From Oscillospiraceae bacterium (GTDB lineage: Bacteria > Bacillota > Clostridia > Oscillospirales > Oscillospiraceae), in contig JAFTGE010000010.1 of NCBI GenBank assembly GCA_017458085.1, positions 1 through 58,855 on the forward strand: 58,855 nt of DNA, given 5' to 3'. This document shows, piece after piece, positions 1 through 8,354 of this stretch. Position 1 is the first letter of the stretch; every line of letters begins with the position of its first letter. A program made the translations under genes and the position numbers. The notes below the pieces were generated by a model. It made no database searches, was not told the origin of the DNA, and saw only the letters and a list, made by a program, of their open reading frames with translations.

Positions 1-188
1 TCAGGATAGCCTTCCACGGAAACCTTTCTGATCTGATCCTGTTCGTAAAGCAGATTGAGATTATTATATACTGTAGCAAGAACGACCTTAGAGTTCGAGG
101 CTTTGAGGCGCAGATAGATCTGCTCAGCGGTCAGGTGCTCCGAAGATGCATTTATAATCTCGAGTATCTGTTGTGCGTACTTTGTCAT
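1..188 (-). CDS. Fur/PerR-family metal-responsive repressor (N-terminal part, runs off the left edge)
   Basis: Reads MTKYAQQILEIINASSEHLT onward: the N-terminal winged helix of the Fur superfamily, including the recognition-helix phrase LATVYNNLNLLYEQ. Members are dimeric DNA-binding repressors sensing iron, zinc, manganese or peroxide; the metal-binding C-terminal domain lies outside the window, so the subtype cannot be set. The ATG at 188 is chosen because GGAG sits 6 nt before it; an in-frame ATG at 200 would abut the operator and lacks a ribosome site. A Fur/PerR-type box at 202-216 suggests autoregulation. Probably a host gene flanking the prophage. Confidence 0.85.
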   Translation of the reverse strand, partial: MTKYAQQILEIINASSEHLTAEQIYLRLKASNSKVVLATVYNNLNLLYEQDQIRKVSVEGYP

Positions 189-201
189 GGTCTTCTCCAT
201 A

Positions 202-216
202 TTAGAATTATTCTAA
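202..216. promoter_or_regulatory. Fur/PerR-type operator (7-1-7 inverted repeat)
   Basis: The sequence TTAGAATTATTCTAA is a perfect 7-1-7 palindrome and resembles the Per-box consensus TTATAATNATTATAA. It lies directly upstream of the Fur-family gene, which is consistent with autoregulation by that protein. Seen directly; the regulator assignment is inference. Confidence 0.75.
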
Positions 217-348
217 ATCTATTTTATCCTAAAAGACAAATGATGTCAAGACAGGAACCGAATAATTTCAAGTAGCAGTTGTTCATATTACTGTTTGCCC
301 CTTATAAGGATGATAATAAAACAAGGCTATCGGCGGATTTTTCCACTA

Positions 349-382
349 TAAAAAATCGGCGCTCCGCAGTTTGCAGAGCGCC
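349..382 (-). terminator. Rho-independent terminator after the integrase gene
   Basis: On the minus strand a GGCGCTC/GAGCGCC stem (376-382 with 358-364) is followed by a run of six T (complement of 349-354). It lies 17 nt past the integrase stop codon. Confidence 0.8.
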
Positions 383-398
383 TTGCTGGCATATGCGA

Positions 399-1676
399 TT
401 ATACCACCTTGAACATTTTCTGAGTGGCGGGCGCCTTGCCCGCGATCTTCTCCTGCTCCTTGCGGGCGGCCTCGGCTTCCTCCATGCGGTGAAGCTCCTC
501 GGCAGCGTCTTCCAGCCCCAGGTGGGTGTAAGTGTTGAGCGTGACGCCGATATCGCTGTGGCCCATCAGGTACTGCAGCGTCTTCGGGTTCATGCCCGCC
601 TTGGCCTGATTGCTGCAGTAGGTATGGCGGCAGACGTGCGGGGTGATGTTCGGCATTTGGACCCGGTAGATATCATTGTAGCGCTTGACCATATGGTTGA
701 ACCGGTGCTCCCAGTGCATCGCCACTTCCGGCAGGCAGTCCTTGTCAAGAAACAGAAAACCGCTGCGGCCGTCGACCATGCGCTCGATCCTGGGGGTCGG
801 CCGGTCCTCAATGATGGCGCGGAAGCATTGCTCGACGTCTGCCGTCATCGGGAGCTTGCGGGTTCCGGCATGGGTCTTGGTCTCCTGGATCACAAGGCTC
901 ATGTCCGAATTGCGCTGAAGCTGATGGTCGATGTTGATCAGATGGTGCTCGAAGTCGATGTCCTTTATGGTCAGCCCGCAGAATTCCGATATGCGCATGC
1001 CGGTATGGAACAGGATATAAACAACCTCGTAGTATTTGCAGTAGCAGTTGTCGTCATGGACGAATTTCAGAAACTTCTTCATCTGGTCCCGGGTGATGGC
1101 TTCTCTGGTAACGCTGTCGTTTACCACCACGCCGGCAAGCTCAAAGGCGAAGGGATTCTTGATGAGCAGATCGTCGTCCACCGCCATCTGGAAAGCCGGA
1201 CGTAGCACACCGCGCACAGTTTTGACCGTGGAATAGCGCCTGCCGTCCTGTTGGAGCTTGATGAGAAACAGCTTCGCGTCCGAGGTCTTCACCTCACCGA
1301 TCGTCTTTAGGGCGAAGTCTTCCTTCTGCAGCAGGTTCATCACGAAATTGTAATTCATGAGCGTGTTCGGCCTGACGCCGGTTTTGGTGGAAAGGTACCG
1401 CTCCACCAGTTCCATCACCTGCATGTTCTTCTGCGTCGGATCGAGCAGGGTGTCAAGGTCGCGGCCGATCTGCTTCTCCAGTTCCCGGAGGGACGGCCCA
1501 GGCTTTTTGCCCTGGGGCGTTTTGTCCGTAGGCTCCAGCCGCCAGCTGTAAACGAACTTGATCTTGCCGCCTACATAGTATTTGAACTGGTATTTGCCGT
1601 CAGCCCTGACCGATTCGCCGTTTCTGAGCACACGGTGCTTTGAGTCACGTCTTTTTGGGTACGGGTGGTCTGCCAT
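399..1676 (-). CDS. int: Tyrosine-family site-specific integrase
   Basis: 425 aa. Catalyses integration and excision of the prophage by strand exchange at att sites. The N-terminal roughly 60 aa resemble the arm-binding domain of Tn916-type integrases, and a SAM-like core-binding domain follows at about 75-175. The catalytic set is visible: Arg in HTGMRISEF, Lys in KTHAGTRK, HVCRH (His-x-x-Arg), MGHSD (His) and LNTYTH (nucleophilic Tyr). It reads toward the left host gene and overlaps the 3' end of the preceding Xis-like gene by 32 nt, so the two are probably co-translated. It is clearly related to the broken integrase at 56652-57851. Confidence 0.95.
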   Translation of the reverse strand: MADHPYPKRRDSKHRVLRNGESVRADGKYQFKYYVGGKIKFVYSWRLEPTDKTPQGKKPGPSLRELEKQIGRDLDTLLDPTQKNMQVMELVERYLSTKTGVRPNTLMNYNFVMNLLQKEDFALKTIGEVKTSDAKLFLIKLQQDGRRYSTVKTVRGVLRPAFQMAVDDDLLIKNPFAFELAGVVVNDSVTREAITRDQMKKFLKFVHDDNCYCKYYEVVYILFHTGMRISEFCGLTIKDIDFEHHLINIDHQLQRNSDMSLVIQETKTHAGTRKLPMTADVEQCFRAIIEDRPTPRIERMVDGRSGFLFLDKDCLPEVAMHWEHRFNHMVKRYNDIYRVQMPNITPHVCRHTYCSNQAKAGMNPKTLQYLMGHSDIGVTLNTYTHLGLEDAAEELHRMEEAEAARKEQEKIAGKAPATQKMFKVV

Positions 1677-1887
1677 TTTTCAATGCCTCCTTTGTCTCCG
1701 GGTGGAATCTGAGAAACGCCTCAAACTCGGACCGTATGATGAGCTTTCTTGTCTTGTACATTGCCACAAAAGGGAGCCCGTCCGTCTCGTCCAGCATGCG
1801 GAAGAATTTCCTTCTGCTCAGATCATAGAATTCGGCGGCCTCGGACGGATTAAGCACGTCCTTTTCAGCCAGAGATGGCTTTTTCAC
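1645..1887 (-). CDS. Xis-like/helix-turn-helix protein (third of three)
   Basis: 80 aa when started at the GTG at 1887. That GTG is preceded 9 nt upstream by GGAAGGGGG and overlaps the upstream stop codon (GTGA), a coupling arrangement; a longer frame from 1941 would bury itself in the upstream gene. The segment VLNPSEAAEFYDLSRRKFF is a MerR/excisionase-type winged helix-turn-helix. Excisionases bind near att sites and direct integrase toward excision. Position next to int supports this, but a plain DNA-binding regulator is possible. Confidence 0.7.
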   Translation of the reverse strand: MKKPSLAEKDVLNPSEAAEFYDLSRRKFFRMLDETDGLPFVAMYKTRKLIIRSEFEAFLRFHPETKEALKNGRPPVPKKT

Positions 1888-2102
1888 AACGTTTTGCCCC
1901 CTTCCTCTGTCTTCAGACAGCTGATGATATATTCCTCGCACCTGCTGCGGATGATCAGGTATCTGTTGCCCTGGAATATGGAAAACGAGTCAAGATGATC
2001 CTCCGCTATACGGCGCATATTCTTTTGCCCAATATTGAAGTATTCTGAAGCCTCGTTTATCGTGAGCAGAAACTTGTCTTTGACTGGGATGGGCTGTTTC
2101 AT
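1884..2102 (-). CDS. Xis-like/helix-turn-helix protein (second of three)
   Basis: 72 aa; AAAGGAGG precedes the ATG at 2102. The phrase FLLTINEASEYFNIGQKNMR is the excisionase-type HTH, followed by the basic wing YLIIRSR. It resembles the Tn916 Xis family in size and layout. It overlaps the next Xis-like gene by 4 nt. Its 5' region carries the conserved intergenic element at 2141-2180. The exact role of having several Xis-like paralogues in a row is not known to me. Confidence 0.75.
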   Translation of the reverse strand: MKQPIPVKDKFLLTINEASEYFNIGQKNMRRIAEDHLDSFSIFQGNRYLIIRSRCEEYIISCLKTEEGGKTL

Positions 2103-2140
2103 TCCGGGGCCTCCTTTTCCGTGAAAACTCGCCCTCTGGC

Positions 2141-2180
2141 GGTGTCCTATCTATCACTCTTAAGCCCCCGGAAGTCAACT
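2141..2180 (-). promoter_or_regulatory. Conserved TTGACTT...GAGTGATA intergenic element, copy 1
   Basis: Read on the minus strand this gives TTGACTT, a short GC-rich spacer, then GAGTGATAGATA and GACACC, upstream of the Xis-like gene at 2102. The same layout recurs at 21831-21877 and 23221-23264. TTGACTT looks like a -35 box, but the spacing to the AT-rich part differs among copies, so an operator is also possible. Confidence 0.45.
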
Positions 2181-2203
2181 ACTATTTGCCAGATAAAAGG
2201 TAA

Positions 2204-2470
2204 TTAAATCGAGGAAGAATGGTCGAGATAATGCTCAAATTTTGGCCGTATGATGAGAAAGCGGTTCCCGCTCTCAACAGCAAATCTCCCCAGATTTTCC
2301 TCGGCGAGTCTGCGCAGCTTCTTGCTGCCAATATTGAAATAGATCGCGGCCTCCTTGATGGTGAGCGCGTACTTCTCGCTGAAAGGGATTCTCTCGGCTT
2401 CCGTGGTTTCATGCGCAACAGGCAGTTGACTGATTGCCATATACCCACTGTCTTGCTCTGCGTTCAGCAT
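2204..2470 (-). CDS. Xis-like/helix-turn-helix protein (first of three)
   Basis: 88 aa; GGAGGTGAAAAT precedes the ATG at 2470. It contains YALTIKEAAIYFNIGSKKLR (excisionase-type HTH) and the wing FLIIRPKFEHYL, closely matching the layout of the Xis gene at 57928. It is the first gene after the endolysin terminator and the conserved 40-bp element at 2512-2551, so it probably opens the xis-int transcription unit. The first 25 residues lie outside the HTH and look unstructured. Confidence 0.75.
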   Translation of the reverse strand: MLNAEQDSGYMAISQLPVAHETTEAERIPFSEKYALTIKEAAIYFNIGSKKLRRLAEENLGRFAVESGNRFLIIRPKFEHYLDHSSSI

Positions 2471-2511
2471 ATTTTCACCTCCGAAATCGTGGAAATGGTT
2501 ATGGGTTCCCC

Positions 2512-2551
2512 GGTTCCTAAAAGAGAAAAGTCAGCCGATTTGCCGAAAAAA
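2512..2551 (-). repeat. Phage 40-bp terminator-linked element, copy A
   Basis: Plus-strand text is GGTTCC, T, AAAAGAGAAAAG, a 6-nt variable spacer, then GATTTGCCGAAAAA. Two further copies lie at 34369-34408 and 34498-34536. In its functional orientation (minus) it follows the endolysin terminator and precedes the Xis-like gene. See findings. Confidence 0.75.
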
Positions 2552-2556
2552 CGGGC

Positions 2557-2596
2557 AAAAAAATTAGGCCCGCCACGGATTCTTCCGCAGCGGGCC
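2557..2596 (-). terminator. Rho-independent terminator of the late operon
   Basis: On the minus strand GGCCCGC pairs with GCGGGCC around an inner CGGA/TCCG stem, followed by AATTTTTTT. It lies 23 nt after the endolysin stop codon and ends the long lysis/structural transcription unit. Confidence 0.85.
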
Positions 2597-2619
2597 TTAT
2601 CAAGGTATCGTATGAAGTT

Positions 2620-3429
2620 TTAGCTGGTCAGCAGAGCTTTCCAGGTGGCGGCTCCGATGATCCCGTCCGCCGTCAGGTTTTTCTGCGCCTGGAAGCTCTT
2701 CACGGACTTCTCCGTAGTGGGGCCGAAGTCCCCATCGGCGGTTTCCCGTCCGGCGGTGACCTTGCCGCCGCAGGGGTAGCCCTTTGCGATGAGCAGAGTC
2801 TGCGCGTTCTTCACCGCCGCGCCCGTAGCGCCGTTCTTCAGCTGAGGAATGGAAACGATGCAGGTGACGGTTGAAGCCCCAGCCTCCGCCGCGGGCTTGG
2901 TCGGCTCGTCGGCATCAGAATCACTGTAGAGCGGATGCCCATACCCGGCAATGTAGCTGTTGGAGCGGCTGTAGGTGTTCCGCTTCACCTGATCGGAACT
3001 GTTGCCCTCGACCGTCACGATGGTGGAACCGGTGACTTCTACCACAATACCGGTATGCCCGATCTGCCTGCCGGTCTGAAAGAAGACCTGGTCGCCGACC
3101 TTCGGAGTCTTGTCATACCGGCCTTTCTGCTGGTAGTACTGAGCGGAGTAAATACAGCCGGCGCCGAGAGGACCGGACTGGCACTGGATGCGCTGGCCTT
3201 CGACGGCTCCGTAGGCTTTGAAAAAGCACCAGTCCACGAACACATCGCACCAGGCATACCCGTTCTTGTTCCCGTTGTAATAGCCTGCGGCGGCGAGGTC
3301 GCGGGCATACTTGGTCCAGTTGGCCGAACCGGCGTTGGCGCTTTTATCATCCAGAGAGGCGTTGGACGCCTTTTCCCGATATCCGACCTCCGCCAGCGCG
3401 ATGGCAACGATATCACTCGGTCTGCTCAT
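2620..3429 (-). CDS. Endolysin: CHAP amidase/endopeptidase with C-terminal peptidoglycan-binding domain
   Basis: 269 aa. Degrades host peptidoglycan at the end of the lytic cycle. The N-terminal part (about 1-165) is CHAP-like, with the nucleophile in GYAWCDVFVDWCF and the catalytic His in GHTGIVV; the C-terminal part (about 190-269) is PG_binding_1 (QLKNGATGAAVKNAQTLL, DGDFGPTTEKSVKSFQ). A Ser/Ala/Glu-rich linker joins them. The ATG at 3429 is preferred because GGAGG lies 6 nt upstream; the in-frame ATG at 3435 directly abuts that site. Overlaps the holin gene by 17 nt, the usual lysis cassette. Confidence 0.92.
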   Translation of the reverse strand: MSRPSDIVAIALAEVGYREKASNASLDDKSANAGSANWTKYARDLAAAGYYNGNKNGYAWCDVFVDWCFFKAYGAVEGQRIQCQSGPLGAGCIYSAQYYQQKGRYDKTPKVGDQVFFQTGRQIGHTGIVVEVTGSTIVTVEGNSSDQVKRNTYSRSNSYIAGYGHPLYSDSDADEPTKPAAEAGASTVTCIVSIPQLKNGATGAAVKNAQTLLIAKGYPCGGKVTAGRETADGDFGPTTEKSVKSFQAQKNLTADGIIGAATWKALLTS

Positions 3430-3841
3430 GGTCATCCTCCTTTTCCGCTCGGTCGTGCAGCTGCTCCAGGACAGCTTTCAGTTTCGCCGGGACGGGCAGA
3501 CCGAGATGCGCGGCGTTCTCTACCAGGGACACGCCTTCATTGGAGATGTAAAAGAAGATCACGGCGGTGCGAAGGACGCTGCCCGCGCCGATAACCTGGG
3601 TGTCGATAATATGCCCGACACCGACGAGCATGAAGATGAGCACCTTCCGGCAGATGCCTTTAAAGCCCACCTCGCTGGACAGATTCTTATCCGCCACAGC
3701 ACACATGACGCCTGTGATGTAGTCGATCGCAACAAAGGCGATCAGCGCGTAGAGCAGACCGTCACAGCCGCCGAGGAACCAGCCCAGCCAGCCGCCGACG
3801 GCGGTGAAGACAAGCTGAATGACATTCCAGAATTCTTTCAT
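3413..3841 (-). CDS. Phage holin, toxin-secretion/phage-lysis holin family
   Basis: 142 aa. Forms membrane lesions that release the endolysin. Hydrophobic stretches occur around 7-40 (VFTAVGGWLGWFLGG, LLYALIAFVAIDYITGV) and 65-110 (VLIFMLVGVGHIIDT, TAVIFFYISNEG). The phrase IAFVAIDYITGVMCA is typical of the Holin_4 family. The charged tail KAVLEQLHDRAEKEDDHEQ matches family members. Directly upstream of, and overlapping, the endolysin gene. Confidence 0.92.
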   Translation of the reverse strand: MKEFWNVIQLVFTAVGGWLGWFLGGCDGLLYALIAFVAIDYITGVMCAVADKNLSSEVGFKGICRKVLIFMLVGVGHIIDTQVIGAGSVLRTAVIFFYISNEGVSLVENAAHLGLPVPAKLKAVLEQLHDRAEKEDDHEQTE

Positions 3842-3856
3842 GATGATAGTCCTCCT

Positions 3857-3888
3857 TAAAAAATGAGCGGCCGCCGTAAAGCGACCGC
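3857..3888 (-). terminator. Terminator-like hairpin upstream of the holin
   Basis: On the minus strand GCGGTCGC pairs with GCGGCCGC (one G-T wobble) around a short loop and is followed by TCATTTTTT. It lies between the 3901-4311 gene and the holin, so it may partly separate tail and lysis transcription. Confidence 0.6.
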
Positions 3889-3900
3889 GAGTTTATGAGA

Positions 3901-4311
3901 TTACAGAAAGCCAAGAGGCGTGAGCGGGATGCGGGAAGAATCCGTGCTGTCGATCCAGGCCGGACGCTCTGGGATCTCTTTCGTGGCGGTCACGTTCAGC
4001 CATGCCAGGTACCAGGTCCGAAGCTCCCGCCATTGCGCGAGGGTCAGCGAGGAATACCAGATCCAGCCCCGGTTTACAACTGAGAAGCATTCCGTCTCCC
4101 GGCGCTCCCGCAGAGCTGCCAGTTCCGTTTCCAACCGATCCGCTTCCTCTTTCTCTTCATCCCGCACCAGCTTCCCATTGACCAGCTTGAACACATCAAA
4201 GCGGTCAAGGAAGCCGTCGAAATCCTCCGGGGGATCGTATTCCTCGCCGCCGTTGTCACCGACCATGCACCAGCCGCTGACGTAGCCGTTTTCATCAAAG
4301 GTTACTTTCAT
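3901..4311 (-). CDS. Small tail-fibre-associated protein (XkdW-like), function unknown
   Basis: 136 aa, with GGAGG 5 nt before the ATG at 4311. Begins MKVTFDENGYVSGWCMVGDN, has a short Glu/Arg-rich helical stretch (EEKEEADRLETELAALRERR), and ends with WYSSLTLAQWRELRTWYLAW, a Trp-rich segment of the kind seen in small proteins after phage tail fibres (XkdW/DUF4376-like). Such proteins are thought to assist tail-fibre assembly or form part of the baseplate tip. The assignment rests on position and composition; no catalytic motif is visible. Confidence 0.65.
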   Translation of the reverse strand: MKVTFDENGYVSGWCMVGDNGGEEYDPPEDFDGFLDRFDVFKLVNGKLVRDEEKEEADRLETELAALRERRETECFSVVNRGWIWYSSLTLAQWRELRTWYLAWLNVTATKEIPERPAWIDSTDSSRIPLTPLGFL

Positions 4312-4321
4312 GATGACCTCC

Positions 4322-6586
4322 TCAGTTGATACCGTAGACGGCAAGAATTTGACCGGAACTGTTGCGGCCTTTATATGACAGATACACCGTCCCGGATGAG
4401 ACATAGAGATTGAAGGAATAGTAATAGGATTCATCCGCCAACTGGAACGCAAGAGCACTGGTGGAGATTGCGCTCCTCGGAATAGTTATGGTAGCCCTCG
4501 ACCCTGTGGATGAAAGCTGACCGATGATAACGAAGAAGTTGTAGGAATAGGAAAAAGAAAGTGATCCTGTCGTGCAGGCACCTGACCAGAGGAGTGTTGC
4601 CGCGATCCCGAGATTCGTTCTCGCCGTCGCGGAGTTGTTTGCTCCGGTCCCTCCGTAAGCCACAGCCAGCGGATTTGTCAGCGTGATATCATCCCAGGAG
4701 TTCCGGTCATACGCAGCCTTGACCGCGGAGGCAGTGGCGGCAAGCGTCGTGCTGGTCGAGGACGTGCTGCTGGTGAGCCGCGTCAGCCCATAATAGCTGG
4801 TTGTGGCGGTGTTCAGCGTGAAAGCCACATAGTATGAGCCGTCATAGATGAACAGCACGGTCTGCATCGGCTTCCAGGCCAAAGTCGGCGGGAGATAGTT
4901 GTTGTAGGCGACAATGTACTTCAGCCCTGTCCCATTGACATTCATCTTCACCTGCTGTACCGTGTTATAGTTGGTGAACTTGATTGCCACCATAGCACCG
5001 GCTTTCAGTTCAAAACTCCCGGGAACGGTAGCTATCTTTTCACCTTCATCTGCCGCAGTATCGCAGGTACCAAAAACTATGCCGCCCGCAGCCTGTGTGC
5101 GGATATACTCCGCCAACAGCATGCCATATACTTTTACATCCCAGTTCTCGGCTACCTCGAAGCAACTGTCCGTCTCGGACACTTTACCTACTGCCAGTCC
5201 GGTACCGCCGGCTTTGAAATCCATCAGCACGGAGGCTGTGGACAGGCTGTCGATGACAGTCACGGTGCCGAAAGCATCGGTCAGCGTAAACCGGATATCG
5301 TAAGAAAAGTCTACGCTCAGGTTCCCGCCGCCGAAGATGAACTGCGTACCGCTGGTAAACGTCACACCAGCATCGGTGTAGGAACTGTCTGTGGATTTCT
5401 TGTACGCCACAGCGGTCGTGATCGTATTCTTCCCGCTGCAGGACCACCAGTAAAATGAGACCGTGCTCTTGGCGTAGGTGCCGTTGGAAGAGGAAGTTCC
5501 CGCGCTTGTGCACCGCTGTGTGCTGTAGGCGGTAAAGCGCGGCGAGGCATAGGCCACGACCGTAATCGTAACCGTCGCCTCATCCGACCATCGCCCACGG
5601 CTGTCGCAGACTTTACCCGTGAAAGTGATGGAGCCGGAGGTGTTCAGAAAGCCGGACGTGACCGAGGACTGCGTCGAGGAAAGCCCTCCGCCCGTTATGC
5701 TGTAGGAACTGATGGTAGAGCCCCCGGCCCCGGCAGCACCGTTTATCGCCAGCGTCACCTTGGACTTGGTCTGCACATAGATGCCCCAGGAGGCTGGGAC
5801 TGCGCCGTCCACCCGGGTGGCGGTAAAGCTGGAGATCGTCGGCTTGATAGACGCCGGAACCGTCAGCGTCACCGTCGTTGTGCTCGTTCCGACCAGCGTG
5901 TTGCCGTTGTAGGTATAGCAGGTCAGCGTACAGGTGCCGCTGGTGCTGTTGGGGATCTGCGTGGCCAGCGAGGTCGGCGGCGTCCAGGAAACCGACGTGG
6001 AAGTAGTTTTGGTGGCGATCGTCCCAGACGCGCTGCCAAAGGAATAGGTCAGCGTATGCGTAAAGGAAGATGACGCCCGGGTGATCGTGATGTTGTTCGC
6101 GCTGCCCATCGTGGTGGCGGGCATGGAGATGCTGGATGTGCGCGGGATGGTCTTCAGCGCAACGGTCTGGCTGCTGTTGACGTTCCAGCCGCTGCCGCCC
6201 TTGCCGTCCGCCGTGTAACAGGTGAAAACAGCGCCGATAGAGACCGACTTTGTGCCGTCTGCGTTTCCTGCGATATTGCTCAGCGTCCAGGGAGCGCCCT
6301 GATAGCCAGACGCGGCAATGACGTTATATCCCGCGCCCTGAGAACCGATGGTGCAGTTGTGGCTGCCGAGGTTGGAGTTGAAGGCAATGACCTGCGTCCC
6401 GTTGATATACAGACCACCGCTGGGATAATAGGTGAAGCCGTACCAGTTATAAGAGACAAGCTGGCAGGCCGTGATGCTGACGTTATGGGTATTGGCGGAT
6501 TCGTTGTGGGTCTCCGACCAATAGATAATGACGGCAAAATTCCCTGACGCGGAAAGCGTAAAACTGCCGCTGTTGCCTGTTGCCAT
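4322..6586 (-). CDS. Tail fibre / minor structural protein, DUF859 type
   Basis: 754 aa, rich in Ser, Thr, Gly and Asn. The N-terminal 150 aa form a beta-rich domain (FAVIIYWSETHNESANTHNV), followed by Ig-like repeats with recurring ITITRAS, VTLTVPAS and ATVTITV strands, as in the DUF859 siphovirus minor structural family. Residues about 640-690 (YGLTRLTSSTSSTSTTLAAT, PLAVAYGGTGANNSATART) match the Gly-rich tail-fibre motif common to Firmicutes phages. A C-terminal domain likely contacts the host surface. Fourteen nt separate it from the tail endopeptidase gene. Receptor role is inferred. Confidence 0.85.
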   Translation of the reverse strand: MATGNSGSFTLSASGNFAVIIYWSETHNESANTHNVSITACQLVSYNWYGFTYYPSGGLYINGTQVIAFNSNLGSHNCTIGSQGAGYNVIAASGYQGAPWTLSNIAGNADGTKSVSIGAVFTCYTADGKGGSGWNVNSSQTVALKTIPRTSSISMPATTMGSANNITITRASSSFTHTLTYSFGSASGTIATKTTSTSVSWTPPTSLATQIPNSTSGTCTLTCYTYNGNTLVGTSTTTVTLTVPASIKPTISSFTATRVDGAVPASWGIYVQTKSKVTLAINGAAGAGGSTISSYSITGGGLSSTQSSVTSGFLNTSGSITFTGKVCDSRGRWSDEATVTITVVAYASPRFTAYSTQRCTSAGTSSSNGTYAKSTVSFYWWSCSGKNTITTAVAYKKSTDSSYTDAGVTFTSGTQFIFGGGNLSVDFSYDIRFTLTDAFGTVTVIDSLSTASVLMDFKAGGTGLAVGKVSETDSCFEVAENWDVKVYGMLLAEYIRTQAAGGIVFGTCDTAADEGEKIATVPGSFELKAGAMVAIKFTNYNTVQQVKMNVNGTGLKYIVAYNNYLPPTLAWKPMQTVLFIYDGSYYVAFTLNTATTSYYGLTRLTSSTSSTSTTLAATASAVKAAYDRNSWDDITLTNPLAVAYGGTGANNSATARTNLGIAATLLWSGACTTGSLSFSYSYNFFVIIGQLSSTGSRATITIPRSAISTSALAFQLADESYYYSFNLYVSSGTVYLSYKGRNSSGQILAVYGIN

Positions 6587-6600
6587 AGATGCTCATCTCC

Positions 6601-8271
6601 TTATGCTGTGGGGTCCCTCCATTGGATGGACAGGTTCCCGGTCTCCCGGGGGATAAAGTCAAACCAGCCCCGTGCCGCCGTACCGAGGGAGAGCCTGTTG
6701 CGGATCTCCGCGTTGGTAATGACGAGGGACTGATTGGAAATATACGCGATCTCCTGCCCGTTCTCTTTGAAGGACAGGCTCTCGTTGGAAAGCTCCGCTG
6801 TGAAAGCGTTTCCCACTTTACCCAACTCTATGAGTGCGCCGCGGAAGCGGATGTACTCCTCAATCAGGGCAAAGTTGGAGGAAACGTTCTCCGTGAGCTC
6901 ATTGTTCATAGCGGTAAAATCCATGCGGATCTCTGACGCCGTCTGCGTGATGGCCGTCTGGAAATCCTGCTGGATGGTGGTCAGATCGTCCTTGCTGAGA
7001 TAGTTGTCGCGGACGGTAGACTGTATCTGCTCGGAAGTTCTGGAGATCTCGGCGTAGCACTCCCGGATCTCCTCACGCAGAGAATCCACATTTCCGAGAC
7101 CGTCGACCGTCTCCTCAAGATCATCCACCTTGCCGGAGATGTCCTCGATCCTGGAATCATAACCCAGAACATTTTCTTCCAGAGCGGAGATTGTATCATT
7201 CTGCTTTGTGGAGAGCCCGGTCAGCCTGACGCCGCTTGCGCCGATGGTAATCGTGTTCCCGGCTGGGTTCAGATAGTCCCGTGTCCGGCCGACGCACAGA
7301 TATCTGCCGTCAATGCCGTGAGGAGAAGATTTGCACTCCACATACATTCCCGCATGGATGTCCCCAATGTCCGCGCCCGTGTCCGATTCGTCCACGATGG
7401 TCAGTTCCATGCTTGTGACGCCCTGGGCCAGATCATGCAGTCGGGCCCGCGCCTTGGTGAGCAGATTGCCGGGGACGGTCACATCATCCCATATCTCGGT
7501 TTTCCAGATCATTCCGATCTCAGCCGCGGCGTCTTCATCAACAATGTAGTTTTTCCCGCCGTTCACGGATGTGATCTGTACCCGCTCACCAGTCTCCTCG
7601 TCTTTTGCCCCCAGGGGAAGCAGGACGGAAGCCCGGTCGGTATGGTCCCGGTTGATCTTCACATCGAGCAGGTTCTTGCCGTACTCCACTGTCTGCGGGG
7701 AGAGCGAATCGAAGTCTGCGATATAGTCCAGGTACTTCGTCGTACCGACATACCGTACCCTCAGATAGCCGCCGTGGGTCTTGATCAGCTTGTCCCGGAT
7801 GGCGTCGAGAGTAACGGAAAACTCGGTGTTGCTGTAGGAGATATAGTCGTTGCTATCCGTCACAGTCACGTTGCCGAGGATAAACCGCTTTTTCTCCTCC
7901 ACGGCTTCATTATGCTCGGAGATGAACTGCTCCAGAAGACCGCGCAGGGTGCCGCTGTAATCATAGGGCGGCTGGAGGCTGTCCTTCAGATAGGCAAGAC
8001 AGGACTCGCATGTCCATGTATGGGTGTTGTAAAAATCTGTTCCGTTATCCAGCGCCCGCCCCTCAAACACAACGGCATTGCCTTTTTTGCAGACGATGGT
8101 GGAGGCAAGCGGCTGGACGGCGGACAGGTACGGATGGTTGAAAGGCGCGGACAGCGTCATGCTGTCGATGTTCTCCGCGTCCTCTTCGATTCGGGCGTCC
8201 GTGATCGCCAGCTTCGACATCTGCGGATGATAGAACAGAGCGCCATCCACGTATACGCGAAAAAGGCTCAT
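6601..8271 (-). CDS. Prophage tail endopeptidase / tail-associated lysin (Tal-like minor structural protein)
   Basis: 556 aa. The N-terminal half resembles the phage minor structural protein family that forms the baseplate hub (YVDGALFYHPQMSKLAITDA; LSAPFNHPYLSAVQPLAST). Residues about 365-470 form a coiled coil (LEENVLGYDSRIEDISGKVD; LREEIRECYAEISRTSEQI). The C-terminal segment (SFKENGQEIAYISNQSLVIT) is found in many such hubs. It sits in the normal order Dit, Tal, fibre, but the crcB cargo gene is inserted between Dit and this gene. No peptidase motif was confirmed by eye. Confidence 0.85.
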   Translation of the reverse strand: MSLFRVYVDGALFYHPQMSKLAITDARIEEDAENIDSMTLSAPFNHPYLSAVQPLASTIVCKKGNAVVFEGRALDNGTDFYNTHTWTCESCLAYLKDSLQPPYDYSGTLRGLLEQFISEHNEAVEEKKRFILGNVTVTDSNDYISYSNTEFSVTLDAIRDKLIKTHGGYLRVRYVGTTKYLDYIADFDSLSPQTVEYGKNLLDVKINRDHTDRASVLLPLGAKDEETGERVQITSVNGGKNYIVDEDAAAEIGMIWKTEIWDDVTVPGNLLTKARARLHDLAQGVTSMELTIVDESDTGADIGDIHAGMYVECKSSPHGIDGRYLCVGRTRDYLNPAGNTITIGASGVRLTGLSTKQNDTISALEENVLGYDSRIEDISGKVDDLEETVDGLGNVDSLREEIRECYAEISRTSEQIQSTVRDNYLSKDDLTTIQQDFQTAITQTASEIRMDFTAMNNELTENVSSNFALIEEYIRFRGALIELGKVGNAFTAELSNESLSFKENGQEIAYISNQSLVITNAEIRNRLSLGTAARGWFDFIPRETGNLSIQWRDPTA

Positions 8272-8287
8272 GGGCAGCCCTCCTTCG

Positions 8288-8321
8288 TAAAATGAAAAGA
8301 GACCGGATTCCTCCGATCTCT
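8288..8321 (-). terminator. Terminator closing the crcB cargo unit
   Basis: On the minus strand AGAGATCGGA pairs with TCCGGTCTCT around a GGAA loop, followed by TTCATTTTA. It lies 34 nt after the crcB stop and before the tail endopeptidase gene. Confidence 0.7.
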
Positions 8322-8354
8322 TGGGTTGTATTCAATTAGCTAAACTGGAATCTG

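Noticed and set aside
217-398. attL core sequence shared with the right side
   Set aside because: Compared by eye with 48725-49084 and 56331-56651; only short, chance-level matches such as GATAATAA. Needs a k-mer comparison or an empty-site genome.
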